The notes: generated by a model from the sequence alone, not told the origin. A DNA stretch of 64,000 nucleotides from Pseudoclavibacter sp. RFBB5 (GCF_002931555.1 NZ_PSTZ01000007.1:620001-684000); one strand, 5' to 3'. Shown: positions 52,420-61,566, counted from the first letter of the stretch. Made by a program: numbers and translations.

Positions 52420-53085
52420 TCAGATCCCTTCCTGCGGTGGTGTGCCGAGGCGTCGCTCGATGCTCGCCGCGGCGTCGGTGAGCAGCTCGCCGAAGCGGGC
52501 CGCTCTGCTCGGCGTGACTCGGTAGCTCGGCACCAGCAGGCTCACTGAACCGAGGACGCGATGATGGAGCTCCACCGGAGCTGCGATCGCTGTGACGTCC
52601 GGCTCGATGCCGCGCTCGACCGTCACGTAGCCGATCGGCGGGGTCTCGCCGCGAAGGACCTGGCCGGACGCGGACCCGTCGAGGGGGATGGTGCGCCCGA
52701 CCCAGTTCGTATGGCGCACCGAGTGCGTGCCCTCGTGGATGGCGATGTACAGCGCCTGCTCCGCATGGCCCTCGACGCACAGGTAGACCGACTCGCCGGT
52801 CGTCTCCGCGAGGAGCTTCATTGCGGGCGCAGAGAGCTGCGCGAGGTTGTCGTTCGAGAGGGCTCGCGCTCCGAGCTGGACCATGCGACTCCCCGCGCGG
52901 AAGTCTCCTTGGTCGTCGCGGCTCACGAATCCGGCCGATTCCAACGTTCGAAGGAGCCGAAGGGAGGTGCTCGGCGAGAGGTCGGCGAGGCGTGCGCTCT
53001 CCGCCAGGCTCAGACCGTCCCGCTCACAGACGGACGCGAGGAGGGTCAGTGCTCGTTCGACGGTCCGCGTCGATGGTTCGGCCAA
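52420..53085 (-). CDS. IclR-family regulator of the hut operon
   Basis: The roughly 221-residue protein has an N-terminal winged helix ([44 protein letters not shown]) and an IclR ligand domain with [20 protein letters not shown] and [18 protein letters not shown]. The TTG at 53085 was chosen because GGGAG lies 5 bp upstream; a GTG at 53112 is the alternative. As the first gene before hutU it should sense a histidine catabolite (urocanate is likely) instead of the GntR-type HutC used by proteobacteria. Its upstream palindrome is the probable target. Confidence 0.85.
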   Translation of the reverse strand: MAEPSTRTVERALTLLASVCERDGLSLAESARLADLSPSTSLRLLRTLESAGFVSRDDQGDFRAGSRMVQLGARALSNDNLAQLSAPAMKLLAETTGESVYLCVEGHAEQALYIAIHEGTHSVRHTNWVGRTIPLDGSASGQVLRGETPPIGYVTVERGIEPDVTAIAAPVELHHRVLGSVSLLVPSYRVTPSRAARFGELLTDAAASIERRLGTPPQEGI

Positions 53086-53149
53086 CGTGACTCCCTGGTC
53101 GCAGGCGGGCACGGTTGCCGACGTCGTGATGTCCGTCGGCCTTGTTGCA

Positions 53150-53164
53150 CTCAGTAAAACTGAG
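53150..53164. promoter_or_regulatory. Palindrome CTCAGT-AAA-ACTGAG upstream of the IclR-hut unit
   Basis: A perfect 6-3-6 palindrome lies in the 147-bp gap between hutD and the IclR gene, about 65 bp from the regulator's TTG start. On the minus strand it overlaps TTTACT, a likely -10 element, with CTGACA just upstream. It is a candidate operator for the IclR protein. Confidence 0.6.
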
Positions 53165-53232
53165 ATGTCAGTGCATGGCAAGAGGCGTGTTGGATTCGGA
53201 CGACCCGGGTTGGTGTTCTGCCCCAACCGCGC

Positions 53233-53763
53233 TCAGCTGCGCGGGAGCACGACCGCGAACACCCCCCGACCAGCGAAGTCCCGCGAATGATCTGGCGACC
53301 CCGAGAAGAGGACCGAGTCGAGGGGGCCCAACGTCTCGTCTCCCGTCTCGAGCGACCCGGCCAGAACGACCACTGCCTCGGCCGCTCGGGGAATCTGCGG
53401 CACGGTCCGTGCGACGACGAGCCGGAGTTCCGGCCCGCCATCGGCATACATGAGGTTCAGCACCCGCGAAGACATGGCGGCGGATGCTCCGGTCACGCGC
53501 TGCTCGCCGGTGAAGCGCACCTGCTCTCCGCTGTTCAAGCGCACCTCGTCGCCATCGATCTCGAGACGCACCGCATCGATGGCGAGCTGCACCCGCTGCG
53601 TGCTCGGGATGACGGAGAACGCAGCCGGGCCCTCGATCGTTGCGATGCTCAGCGCCCATCCCCCGCCATCCGACATCGCCCGCAGCGTCCGCGTCACGCC
53701 TTGTCCGTTGCGCCAAGGCGTCGGCTCGAGTTCGTCGTAACGAAGTACACGCGCAGCGGTCAT
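53233..53763 (-). CDS. hutD: HutD/Ves family protein
   Basis: The 176-residue cupin-like protein matches HutD: YDELEPTPWRNGQGVTRTLR, GWALSIATIEGPAAFSVIPS and QLAIDAVRLEIDGDEVRLNS. HutD sits in many hut clusters and may bind formylglutamate or a related intermediate to limit pathway flux; its activity is not established. The ATG at 53763 starts the family pattern. It is oriented with the hut unit but upstream of its palindrome, so it may form its own transcript. Confidence 0.85.
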   Translation of the reverse strand: MTAARVLRYDELEPTPWRNGQGVTRTLRAMSDGGGWALSIATIEGPAAFSVIPSTQRVQLAIDAVRLEIDGDEVRLNSGEQVRFTGEQRVTGASAAMSSRVLNLMYADGGPELRLVVARTVPQIPRAAEAVVVLAGSLETGDETLGPLDSVLFSGSPDHSRDFAGRGVFAVVLPRS

Positions 53764-53802
53764 GCATCCATTCTGCTGCGCCCGGCCGGGACGGGCCTTG
53801 GG

Positions 53803-54405
53803 TCAGCCCCCGGTCGAGCCGCCTCCCCCGGCCTTGCCTTTGACCGTCGACCCGAAACCCGACTTCCCGGTCGAGCCGAACCCGTTCTTCAACGGGGCAC
53901 GCGACCCGACGGTCGCCCCCGCCGGAGCACGCTGCGCCACATCCGAGTGGGCGGCCGAGCCGGGCGCCGCGAAGCCTCCGGAGGTGACCGGCGCCCAGGA
54001 GCTCACGCGCGTGCTGTTCCAGCGCGATGAGGCGAACAGCACCGGTCCGAGCCACAACGCGGAGCTGTAGTGCGTTCCGTAGCTGCTCGACGACTCGCAG
54101 AGCGACTCGGCGTCGCCTTCCACCTGCTCACCTTCCTGCTCGATGAGCTGGATCTGCTCGTTCACATCGGCGAGACAGTCCTCTTTCGACGTGTACGTGG
54201 GCCGCTCAGCTCCCTCGGGCAGCACATAGTTCTCCCCGTCAGCACCCTCGACGACGATGCCCTCGTCCGGCACCGTGCTGCAACCCGCGAGGAACATCAT
54301 CGCGGTGGCGACCCCCATAGCTCCCACCGTCTTGGTGGTCGAGGGACGCGTGATCCCCGAGAGGGTGACGCCGGTGCTGCGCCGCAGCTTCGGTTCGTAG
54401 GTCAT
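53803..54405 (-). CDS. YgiB (DUF1190)-like lipoprotein
   Basis: The 200-residue protein has a lipobox (MMFLAGCSTVPDEG, Cys near residue 42) after a hydrophobic stretch, then YTSKEDCLADVNEQIQL and DAESLCESSSSYGTHYSSA, the paired-Cys pattern of the YgiB/YjfM (DUF1190) family, and a Gly/Ser/Lys-rich tail with GFGST repeats. The ATG at 54405 overlaps the stop of the upstream synthase gene (ATGA) and has GAGGAGC before it. YgiB and YgiC are paired in E. coli, matching this layout. It is probably membrane-attached outside; the role is unknown. Confidence 0.78.
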   Translation of the reverse strand: MTYEPKLRRSTGVTLSGITRPSTTKTVGAMGVATAMMFLAGCSTVPDEGIVVEGADGENYVLPEGAERPTYTSKEDCLADVNEQIQLIEQEGEQVEGDAESLCESSSSYGTHYSSALWLGPVLFASSRWNSTRVSSWAPVTSGGFAAPGSAAHSDVAQRAPAGATVGSRAPLKNGFGSTGKSGFGSTVKGKAGGGGSTGG

Positions 54406-55607
54406 GGCCGCTCCTCGCGATCGCTGATGTAGTGGGGTACGAACTCGGCGAGGTCGCCCGTGATCGGGCCGCTCGTCTCGCGCACGTCGATGCCGGCTGG
54501 TGTCTCGCCCACGACCCACGAACCGATGATGACGGTCTTCCCGTCGATGTTCGCCAGCCGAGCACGCTCCTGGTAGACGAAGCCCTCTTCCCCGTAGTCG
54601 CCGCCGTTCTCGGCGGTCTTGCGCCCGACGAGATCGTAGATCGTGACGTTGGCGCCTTCGCGCCCCAGCTTCGGCTTCTCGACATACGAGCGCCCGCGGA
54701 GCCGCTCGGGTGTCGCGTAGGCGGCCAGCAGCAGCGGGTGGTCGGGGAAGAGCTCCCACAGCACGACCAGCAGCTGCTTGTTGGAGAGCAGCATCTTCCA
54801 GATCGGCTCGACCCAGGCCGTCGTCGCGCGTGTCGTCGGGAAGTACGTCGCGAACTCCTCGCGCACCATCCACTCCCAGGGGTAGAGCTTGAAGATGCGG
54901 TCGATCCGCTCCCCGTCGCCGTCGACGAATCCGTGCGAGGCCTCGTCGAACTGGACGTCCTCCATGTAGATCTGCTTGACGTCGAAGCCGGCGAGACGCG
55001 CCGTCTCGGCCATGTAGCTCACCGTATCCGCGTCTTCGACGATCAGCTGCCCGTCGCCGTCATCGTGCAGGGAGGCCAGGTGCAGTCGGGCTCCCTGCGG
55101 CAGGAACCACCGCTGCATGCGGATGTGCACCCATTGCTCGACGAGCAGCTCGTGGAGGAGGTTGAACTGGTCGGCGCGCTCACCTCTGGTCTCCACGAGC
55201 CACTGCCACTGCGCAGCTGCGGATTCCACGAGCGACGTGGGGGTATCCGCGTTGAACTCGAGCAGCTTGATCGTGCCGGCTCCGTCGTAGGCGAGATCGA
55301 AGCGTCCGTAGACCGTCGGGTCGTCCTCGTCCCAGGACTTCTCAACCAGGTCCCACAGCTCAACCGGGATGCCGAACTCCTCGAAGCGACGGTCACGGAC
55401 GATGCGCTCGCAAGCCTCCATGCAGAGGCGGAAGAGCTCGGCGGTCGCCTGCTCGAAGTCGTCGATCTCGGCGCCGGAGAAGCCGTAGGCGGCTTCCTCC
55501 TGCCAGTACGGTCGACCACCCTCCGACTCCATGTCGTAGAACGTGAAGCCGATGGAGTCGAAGCGCGCTCGCCAATCGGCTCGCGGAGCACTGTACGTGC
55601 GGATCAA
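54402..55607 (-). CDS. Glutathionylspermidine synthase-like ATP-grasp protein (YgiC/YjfC)
   Basis: The 401-residue protein matches the synthetase part of glutathionylspermidine synthase: GRFDLAYDGAGTIKLLEFNA-DTPTSLVESAA, EDADTVSYMAETARLAGFDV and EFNADTP ligands, with IKLYPWEWMVREEF-type and VEKPKLGREGANVTI (ATP-binding Lys/Gly loop) segments. No amidase half is present, as in YgiC/YjfC. Enzyme activity in this subfamily is unproven; it likely forms an amide or peptide-like bond using ATP. It precedes the YgiB-like lipoprotein by a 4-bp overlap. Confidence 0.85.
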   Translation of the reverse strand: MIRTYSAPRADWRARFDSIGFTFYDMESEGGRPYWQEEAAYGFSGAEIDDFEQATAELFRLCMEACERIVRDRRFEEFGIPVELWDLVEKSWDEDDPTVYGRFDLAYDGAGTIKLLEFNADTPTSLVESAAAQWQWLVETRGERADQFNLLHELLVEQWVHIRMQRWFLPQGARLHLASLHDDGDGQLIVEDADTVSYMAETARLAGFDVKQIYMEDVQFDEASHGFVDGDGERIDRIFKLYPWEWMVREEFATYFPTTRATTAWVEPIWKMLLSNKQLLVVLWELFPDHPLLLAAYATPERLRGRSYVEKPKLGREGANVTIYDLVGRKTAENGGDYGEEGFVYQERARLANIDGKTVIIGSWVVGETPAGIDVRETSGPITGDLAEFVPHYISDREERP

Positions 55608-55749
55608 AGTCGGCCCATCCTCGCTGCTCTCGGCTCACGCCGGGGACCGCTCGAGCGGTCCACCACAGCTACATTAGGGCTGCGCATCGAGAATCCTCGG
55701 AGAACACCGCGCGAGGGCGGTCAGGCTGCTGCCCGGGGTGAGCGCTGGC

Positions 55750-56868
55750 TCAGGACTTCGGTGTGCTCGTTGTCTCGGAGGTGGACTCGGTCTTCGTCTC
55801 CGTCGAGGAGCTCGGCGGTGTCGGGTTCGCAGACTGCGAGGGTTCGGGGCTCGCCGTCTCGGGCTCTCCGCTCGGTGTCGTCGAAGGCGGCGGAGGTGTC
55901 GGAGAGCTGCTCTGCGTCGGCGGTGCCGTCGGTGTGCTGGTGCCCTTCGGCGGCGTCGACGCCGGAGGGGTGGCCGCAGGCAGGGTCGTGTCAGGCACGG
56001 CATCGGCCGGTGGCACGCGTGTGTCCTCGTTCTGCTCCCAGTAGTCCTTCTCGTCCGGGTCACCGGTCGGCGGATTCCACGTCGGGACCTCGCCGAAAAT
56101 GTCGACTGCGACACCGTCCGCGTACTTGTTGAGGAACTTCTGGGGGTCGACGTGGGCCCCGTCGACGACGGTCTCCAGGTGGAGGTGCGGCCCGGTGGAT
56201 GCGCCGGTGTTGCCGAGGAGACCGACCAGCTGCCCCGTCTTGACCTGGTCGCCGACCTTCACCGCTGGGGACCCGGCCACGAAGTGGGCGTACACGGACC
56301 GCACCTGCAAGCCGTCGATCCGGTGCTCGACGACCACGTGGGCGCCGAGTCCGCCGCTGTCTGTCGGGACGGACTCGATGACGATCCCGTTCGCGATGCT
56401 GCCGACCCGCGTCCCCTGCGGCCCAGCGAGATCGAGGCCGCGGTGATTCGAGGAGCATCCGGAGCACGGGGAATTGCGTGGGCCGAACCCGTCGGAGATG
56501 CTCACGACGCTCATGTCCACCGGCCACTGGACGCCGGGCGATGCCGTGCCGTCGGGAGCGACGGCCGCCGCGTTCTGCACCACGGGCAGATCGCGCGTTC
56601 CGATGAGCTGTCCTGGAACGCTCCCCGAGACCGTGTACGTGACCCCGTCAGTCTTCTCGGAGCTCACGACCGGAACGGTCGACTGTCCGTCGTCCACGGC
56701 ACCCGTCACGGCGGCTGCGCCGATGGAGGCGGCCGCGATCAGCCCGAGCGTCGCCGCGACAACCGGCACGGCGAGGAGCCTGGCACGTCGGCGCTCGCGC
56801 GCGCGACGGGCGCGGCGGCCAGGAACGTCGAGGTGAGGTTCTGACGGAGCGGTGGACGACTTCGGCAA
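55750..56868 (-). CDS. M23 family metalloendopeptidase
   Basis: The 372-residue protein has a basic N-terminus (RRARRARERRRARLLAVPVV), a membrane helix at about 32-55, and a lysostaphin-type M23 domain with HRGLDLAGPQGTRVGS (zinc His and Asp) and TGASTGPHLHLETVVDGAHV (HxH). The last 100 residues are Thr/Pro/Ser-rich, probably wall-spanning. It cleaves peptidoglycan peptide bridges or activates autolysis. The start is TTG at 56868, supported by GGAGACTCC 2 bp away. SCS CSGCSSNHRG has a Cys pair before the His. Confidence 0.9.
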   Translation of the reverse strand: MPKSSTAPSEPHLDVPGRRARRARERRRARLLAVPVVAATLGLIAAASIGAAAVTGAVDDGQSTVPVVSSEKTDGVTYTVSGSVPGQLIGTRDLPVVQNAAAVAPDGTASPGVQWPVDMSVVSISDGFGPRNSPCSGCSSNHRGLDLAGPQGTRVGSIANGIVIESVPTDSGGLGAHVVVEHRIDGLQVRSVYAHFVAGSPAVKVGDQVKTGQLVGLLGNTGASTGPHLHLETVVDGAHVDPQKFLNKYADGVAVDIFGEVPTWNPPTGDPDEKDYWEQNEDTRVPPADAVPDTTLPAATPPASTPPKGTSTPTAPPTQSSSPTPPPPSTTPSGEPETASPEPSQSANPTPPSSSTETKTESTSETTSTPKS

Positions 56869-57017
56869 AGGAGTCTCCTGCGATTGGTGCTTCGGGGCAA
56901 CGTGTCCGAGTCTAAGGAGCCTTCTTCGAATAGGGAAGGGCTGATTTCCGGTTCTCCCGCTTGAAAGGGCATTCAGACCGCATTCGGCGAATCCGAGAAA
57001 GCCTTTCCACGAGCCAT

Positions 57018-58274
57018 TCAGATATCGAGCACTCGCGTGCCGAAGGACGAGGAGAACTTGCGGTTCGGGTCGATACCGGATGCCAGCTCGCGGAACTCCG
57101 GGAGCAACGGGTAGAGCGCCGCGATCTCAGTGCTATCGAGCAGACTGAGCTTGCCCCAGTGCGGCCGCGCATCGAACGGCAGGAGCTTCCTCTCGAGTTC
57201 GGCGAGCAGGGCCGAGACGGGCTCAGCGAGCTTCTTCCAGGTGAAGGCGATGCAGAGGACGTCCTCGCCCTGGCTCGGACTGAGCCAGAGGTTGTCGCCT
57301 GCCATGGTCCGCAGCTCGCACACGTGCAGGAGCGGCTGGAGGCGCGGCGCAGCTGCCCGGACGGCCTCGAGAGCCGAGGCCGCGTGTCGGAGCGGCACGA
57401 AGTGCTCGCTCTGGAGCTCGGATCCGACGCTGGGTGCGGCGTGGACCGGGAAGTGCGGAAGCCGATCCCACCATGGACCCGCCGTTCCGTCGCGAGCCGT
57501 GTGAGACGCCCCACCCGGATCTGCGGCGAGCAGCTGAGCGCCATAAAGGGTGCCAGCAACCTCCGTATTCTCCGCCCCATCCGGAATTCGTGTCTTCACG
57601 AGCACCTCGCTCACGGTTCCGTCGAATGTCGTGAACGCGCTGACCGAGTACGCGGAGTCATGAATCTGAGGGAGCCATTCGAGGTAGGTGTCCCAGCGCA
57701 TCGGCCCGTAGGCGTCCTGGCGCATTCGGTAGCTCGGCTCGAGGTCGAGCGTCACCCTGGTGATGACCCCGAGCAGGCCGAGGTGCAGTACGGAGCCGTC
57801 GAAGGCAGGCGAGTCTCGCGTCAGCCTTCGCAGCGAGCCGTCAGGGCCCAGGATCTCCAACGACCGCACGGCTGTGCTGAGGGAACCGAGTGCCGTGCCC
57901 GAACCGTGAGTGCCCGTCGCAGTCGCCCCGCCGACGGAGATGTGCGGCAGCGAACCCTCGTTGTGCAGCGCGAAGCCTGCCCGATCGATCTCCGGGGCGA
58001 CGAGACCGTACGACACCGCCGCACTCATCGACGCGGTTCCTGCCTGCTCATCGATGACGAGGTCCAGTGGAAGGCGGCTGAGGTCGATGAGCACGCCCGC
58101 GGCATCAGCGACATCGCTGAAGGAGTGTCGTGTGCCGAGCGCATGCACCTGGTCCGCTTCCGCCACGACGCTCGCTGCCTCTGCGATCGATCTCGGCACC
58201 ACGATCTCGCGAGCCGTGTAGGTCAGCGACCCGGCCCAGTTCGTCCAATGCTGACCAGCACTGGGTGTCGTCAT
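57018..58274 (-). CDS. aldO: FAD-linked alditol oxidase-like protein
   Basis: The 418-residue flavoprotein resembles Streptomyces alditol oxidase AldO, which oxidises xylitol or sorbitol at C1 with O2. NWAGSLTYTAREIVVPRSIA at the start and VHALGTRHSFSDVADAAG near residue 50 (His50 in the covalent FAD position) match, plus SVGGATATGTHGSGTALGSL. There is no secretion signal. The ATG at 58274 aligns with the family start. It follows the broken MFS transporter by 37 bp on the same strand, suggesting a former polyol uptake and oxidation unit. Confidence 0.85.
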   Translation of the reverse strand: MTTPSAGQHWTNWAGSLTYTAREIVVPRSIAEAASVVAEADQVHALGTRHSFSDVADAAGVLIDLSRLPLDLVIDEQAGTASMSAAVSYGLVAPEIDRAGFALHNEGSLPHISVGGATATGTHGSGTALGSLSTAVRSLEILGPDGSLRRLTRDSPAFDGSVLHLGLLGVITRVTLDLEPSYRMRQDAYGPMRWDTYLEWLPQIHDSAYSVSAFTTFDGTVSEVLVKTRIPDGAENTEVAGTLYGAQLLAADPGGASHTARDGTAGPWWDRLPHFPVHAAPSVGSELQSEHFVPLRHAASALEAVRAAAPRLQPLLHVCELRTMAGDNLWLSPSQGEDVLCIAFTWKKLAEPVSALLAELERKLLPFDARPHWGKLSLLDSTEIAALYPLLPEFRELASGIDPNRKFSSSFGTRVLDI

Positions 58275-58311
58275 CGACTGCGCGTCCTCGTGGCTTCCAT
58301 GGTGGATAGTC

Positions 58312-59927
58312 TCATGGGGACCCGTGCGACTGCGGATCCCCATTCGCGAAGTAATGCCGCTCGACCGGCTCGCCGTCGCAGACGGCGAGCGCCGCAGCCC
58401 GGATCTCGCGATCGCGACCCGTGAGGCGCTGCGTCTCCTGCCGTCGGTGCTCGCCCCAGGACGGGACGACGAACGACTCGAGCTGCACATCCTCGTCCTC
58501 ACCGCTGCGGTACAGGCCCCAGCGAGAACCGCCCGTGCGGCGGCGCGAGCCCTCGACGAGGCGCATGGCAGCGCGGAACTCTCGAAGCGCCCCCGGACGG
58601 ACCGTGTAGGAGATCTGCAACAGGACGGGCCCGTCTGCAGGGTCGGGCTCGAACACGAGCATGGGGGTCGCCCAGGTCAGGGAGATGGTGCGGTCGACTG
58701 TGCCCGTACCTGGCAGCAGCGGAAGCAGTCGGACACTGGCCGCCACGAGCAGCAGCAGCACGGCCGAAGCGCCAAGTGCGGCTGCCGTCCCGATGAGCTG
58801 CGCCACGATGCCCCAGACGAACGACCCGATCGCCATCGTTCCCATGAAGACGAGGATGTAGACCGACGCGCCACGCGAGCGCACCCACTGCGGGAGTGTG
58901 AGCTGCAGGGCGGCGTTCAGCACCGTCAAGGTGCCGATCCAGGCAAGGCCGGCCAGGACGAGCAGCACCAGCATCACGCCGAACGGCAGCACCGCGGCGG
59001 CGACTGCACCGGCCGCGAACAGGACGGCGCTGGCTGCGATGACGACATTGTCCGACAGGTGCGCTCGGGCGAACGGGAGGACGAAGATCCCGAGGACCGC
59101 TCCGAGGCCCAGGGCTCCGAGCAGGAAGCCGTACCCGCTGGAGTCGAGTCCGAGGCGTGTGGCGGTGACTGGCAGGAGCGCCCACAATGCGCTGGCGGGA
59201 AGCGCGAACAGTGCTGACCGCAGAAGGATGCGCCGCACGAGGCCAGCGGATGCGACGTAGCGCACGCCGGCGCGCAGGGCCGGTCCGAACGCTTCACGGT
59301 CCCCAAGCCCCTCCTGGGGCGGCCTCTTCCACCAGCAGAGGGCGACGATGGCGGCGACGAAACTCAGTGCGTTGATGCCGAACACCACCGGTGCTCCCGC
59401 GATGGAGAGCACTACGCCGCGAGGGCAGGCCCAACGGCGCGGGCCCCGTTGACCGTGACACCGCCGAGCGCTGAGGACGCGCCGATCAGCTCCCGCGGCA
59501 CGAGTTCGGGCTGAATCGCCTGCCATGCGGGCGACGTCAGGGTCGACGTGATGCCGAGGAGGAAGGTGAACCCCAGTATCGTCCACGGCGTGAGCCCGTC
59601 GAAGAGGGCGATCACCGTCAGTCCCGTGGCGATCAGGGCGCTGGCGGCCGAGCCCCAGATGAGCAGCTTGCGGCGGTCGAGAGAATCGGCGAGCACACCC
59701 GCCGGGAGCGAGAACAGCATCGCCGGGGCGAGGCTCGCGGTCTGCACGAGCGCGATGACCGTTGCACCTGCCGCAGCCTCGACGAGGTACCACTGCGCCC
59801 CGACCGTCTGCATCCAGGTGCCGATATTGCTGCCGAGCTGCGCGAACCACAGCACGCGAAACGCCGTGATCGCCATCGGCGCCCACGCGGACGCCGACGC
59901 CGACGCGGATACCGATCTGACCGACAT
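58312..59927 (-). pseudogene. MFS transporter (MFS_3/DUF894 type) with internal frameshift
   Basis: Two in-frame segments overlap: the first (start at 59927, ribosome site GGAGGG) ends GGVTVNGARAVGPALAA then TAG at 59412; the second continues VVLSIAGAPVVFGINALSFV and runs to 58312. One extra G in the GCGGCG run at about 59417 would restore one protein of about 540 residues with twelve helices and a C-terminal ABM-like domain (VRPGALREFRAAMRLVEGSR). Type is an MFS_3 exporter/enterobactin-like. Either a genuine single-base loss or a sequencing error; without reads this cannot be told. Confidence 0.8.
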
Positions 59928-60078
59928 CGAGCCCTCCAGAAGACAGCGAAGTCCAGCGAAACGAGCAGGTCTCACACTAGGCGCAGAGCGACCCCAAGGA
60001 CAGCGGCGAAAAGGCGCGGAGGAGCAGCACGGAGCAGCGCGGACTCACGCCGGCGTCAGCCATGTCGATACACCCAGT

Positions 60079-60230
60079 GTCGCTCAGCCGTCGTCACTGC
60101 CGTCAAATGGCCCTCGCTTTCGCCGGGCGATCACCGCCAGGCAAATGGCCCTCTAGCGTCGCTCAGCCGTCGTCACTGCCAGTCAAATGGCCCCTCTGGG
60201 GAGTTTAGAAGGGCCATTCGGCTGGCAGCG
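60079..60230. repeat. Cluster of short direct and inverted repeats in a 454-bp gap
   Basis: The gap between the MFS gene and tRNA-Asn (59928-60381) holds no gene. A block starting GTCGCTCAGCCGTCGTCACT, then GCC and GTCAAATGGCCC, occurs at 60079-60113 and, with one extra A, at 60158-60194. A third, partial copy (CACCGCCAGGCAAATGGCCC) lies at 60132-60151. An inverted copy lies at 60208-60230. Copy 60176-60193 pairs with 60211-60228 (7 bp, 3x3 internal loop, 8 bp) to form a hairpin. Origin unknown. Confidence 0.75.
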
Positions 60231-60331
60231 ATGCGGAAGCGCCGGGCCGGATGCACCGGGCCTGATGAACGGAGGGCCCGGGGGCGCCAGCGACGGCTCC
60301 CCTCGGCGCCCTGGCAGCCTGCCAGCGAAGC

Positions 60332-60375
60332 GAAAAGCCGCAGGCCTTCTCTGAAGGAAGGTCCCGCGGCTTTTC
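60332..60375 (-). terminator. Terminator of tRNA-Asn
   Basis: GAAAAGCCGC (60332-60341) pairs with GCGGCTTTTC (60366-60375), enclosing a second 5-bp stem (CCTTC/GAAGG). Read on the minus strand it ends GCGGCTTTTC, with a T run, 7 bp beyond the tRNA 3' end. Confidence 0.85.
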
Positions 60376-60381
60376 CGTTTG

Positions 60382-60454
60382 CTCCCTGAGATGGACTCGA
60401 ACCATCAACCTGCCGGTTAACAGCCGGCTGCTCTGCCAATTGAGCTATCAGGGA
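60382..60454 (-). tRNA. tRNA-Asn (anticodon GUU)
   Basis: On the minus strand acceptor TCCCTGA pairs with TCAGGGA, D stem GCTC/GAGC, anticodon arm GCCGG-CTGTTAA-CCGGC gives GUU, T loop is TTCGAGT, discriminator is G. CCA is not encoded. The D and T arms are complete, so it should be functional. Confidence 0.96.
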
Positions 60455-60552
60455 TTGGCAACTCGAAGAGAATAGCAACACCTTCGACCGAATGCGAAAT
60501 CGAGTGGCTGGCGTGTCGCGGGAGCCTCTCCGACCCCGCGTCGGGGCGGGGC

Positions 60553-61560
60553 TCAGTAGCCTCGCACGGGGTCCGCGACGCCCACAAAACGCCCCGTCGA
60601 CACGAAGGCATCGACGTTCTGACGCACACGCTCCTGCAGCAGCGGCCGGACCATCTCGGGGGTGTCTGCCGAGTGCGGCGTGATGATGAGGCGCGGCGCG
60701 GTCCACAGCGGGTGGCCGTCAGGCAGCGGTTCCGGCGACGTCACGTCGATCCCGGCCCCCGCGATCCACGACTCCTCGAGTGCCACCTGCAAAGCCGCCA
60801 GGTCGACGAGCGGCCCCCGCGCGATGTTGACGAGCACCGCCGATTCCTTCATGACCCGGAGGCGCGCTTCGTTGATGAGCCCCCGCGTCCCGTCTGTGGC
60901 CGCCGCGGCAAGGATGACCGCGTCGGCCCCTGGCAGGACCTCGTCGAAGCGATCCGCCGTGACCGTCCGCGTCGCACTCTCGACCGGCAGGTTGCGAGCT
61001 CGGACGATCGTCGTCGTCACGCGGAAGGGCTTCAGCAGGTCGAGGAGCTCGAGCGCGATGCCGCCCGCGCCGACGATCACCACGTGCTTGCCGTAGAGCG
61101 AGGTTCCCGTCTTCTTCTCCCACGTGCGAGCAGCGAGCCGCCGCGGGAACTCGCGCAGCAACGCCAGCGTCAGCGCCAGCGCGTGCTCGGCGACGGGCTC
61201 CGCGTACGCGCCCTTCGCGGAGGTGAAGAGCACACCACGCTCCGCATACGGCTTCAGCTTGGCAGCGAAGTTGTCGATGCCAGCGAAGGGCAACTGCACC
61301 CAGGTCACCTGCGGGTTGGCCTCGAGCGCGTCGATGAGCCCCTGGACCTTGGATGCCGACAGGTAGACGATCCCCCGCGTCTCGGGCCCGAGGTCGACAA
61401 GCCGCCCGTCGCCGGCGACGACGGCCTCCCTGAACGGCTCGGCGTGGCTCACAGGAAGCAGAGTGATGGCGCCGGACTCCGGTCTCGCATCGCCTTCCAG
61501 CAGCGTCGACTCCTCCGCCAGTCTCGCTTGGTGCTGAACCTGCCCGCTGCCTGCGCTCAT
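60553..61560 (-). CDS. D-isomer-specific 2-hydroxyacid dehydrogenase
   Basis: The 335-residue enzyme has the NAD-binding motif VVIVGAGGIALELLDLLK (about residue 160) and the three catalytic residues Arg in NIARGPLVDLAAL, Glu in DVTSPEPLPDGHPL and His in ITPHSADTPEMV. It reduces a 2-keto acid, or oxidises a 2-hydroxy acid; the substrate is not predictable. The ATG at 61560 lies 6 bp after the ABC ATPase stop and its ribosome site AAGGAG is inside that gene, so the pair is an operon. The N-terminal extension of about 30 residues is unusual. Confidence 0.9.
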   Translation of the reverse strand: MSAGSGQVQHQARLAEESTLLEGDARPESGAITLLPVSHAEPFREAVVAGDGRLVDLGPETRGIVYLSASKVQGLIDALEANPQVTWVQLPFAGIDNFAAKLKPYAERGVLFTSAKGAYAEPVAEHALALTLALLREFPRRLAARTWEKKTGTSLYGKHVVIVGAGGIALELLDLLKPFRVTTTIVRARNLPVESATRTVTADRFDEVLPGADAVILAAAATDGTRGLINEARLRVMKESAVLVNIARGPLVDLAALQVALEESWIAGAGIDVTSPEPLPDGHPLWTAPRLIITPHSADTPEMVRPLLQERVRQNVDAFVSTGRFVGVADPVRGY

Positions 61561-61566
61561 CCGCTG

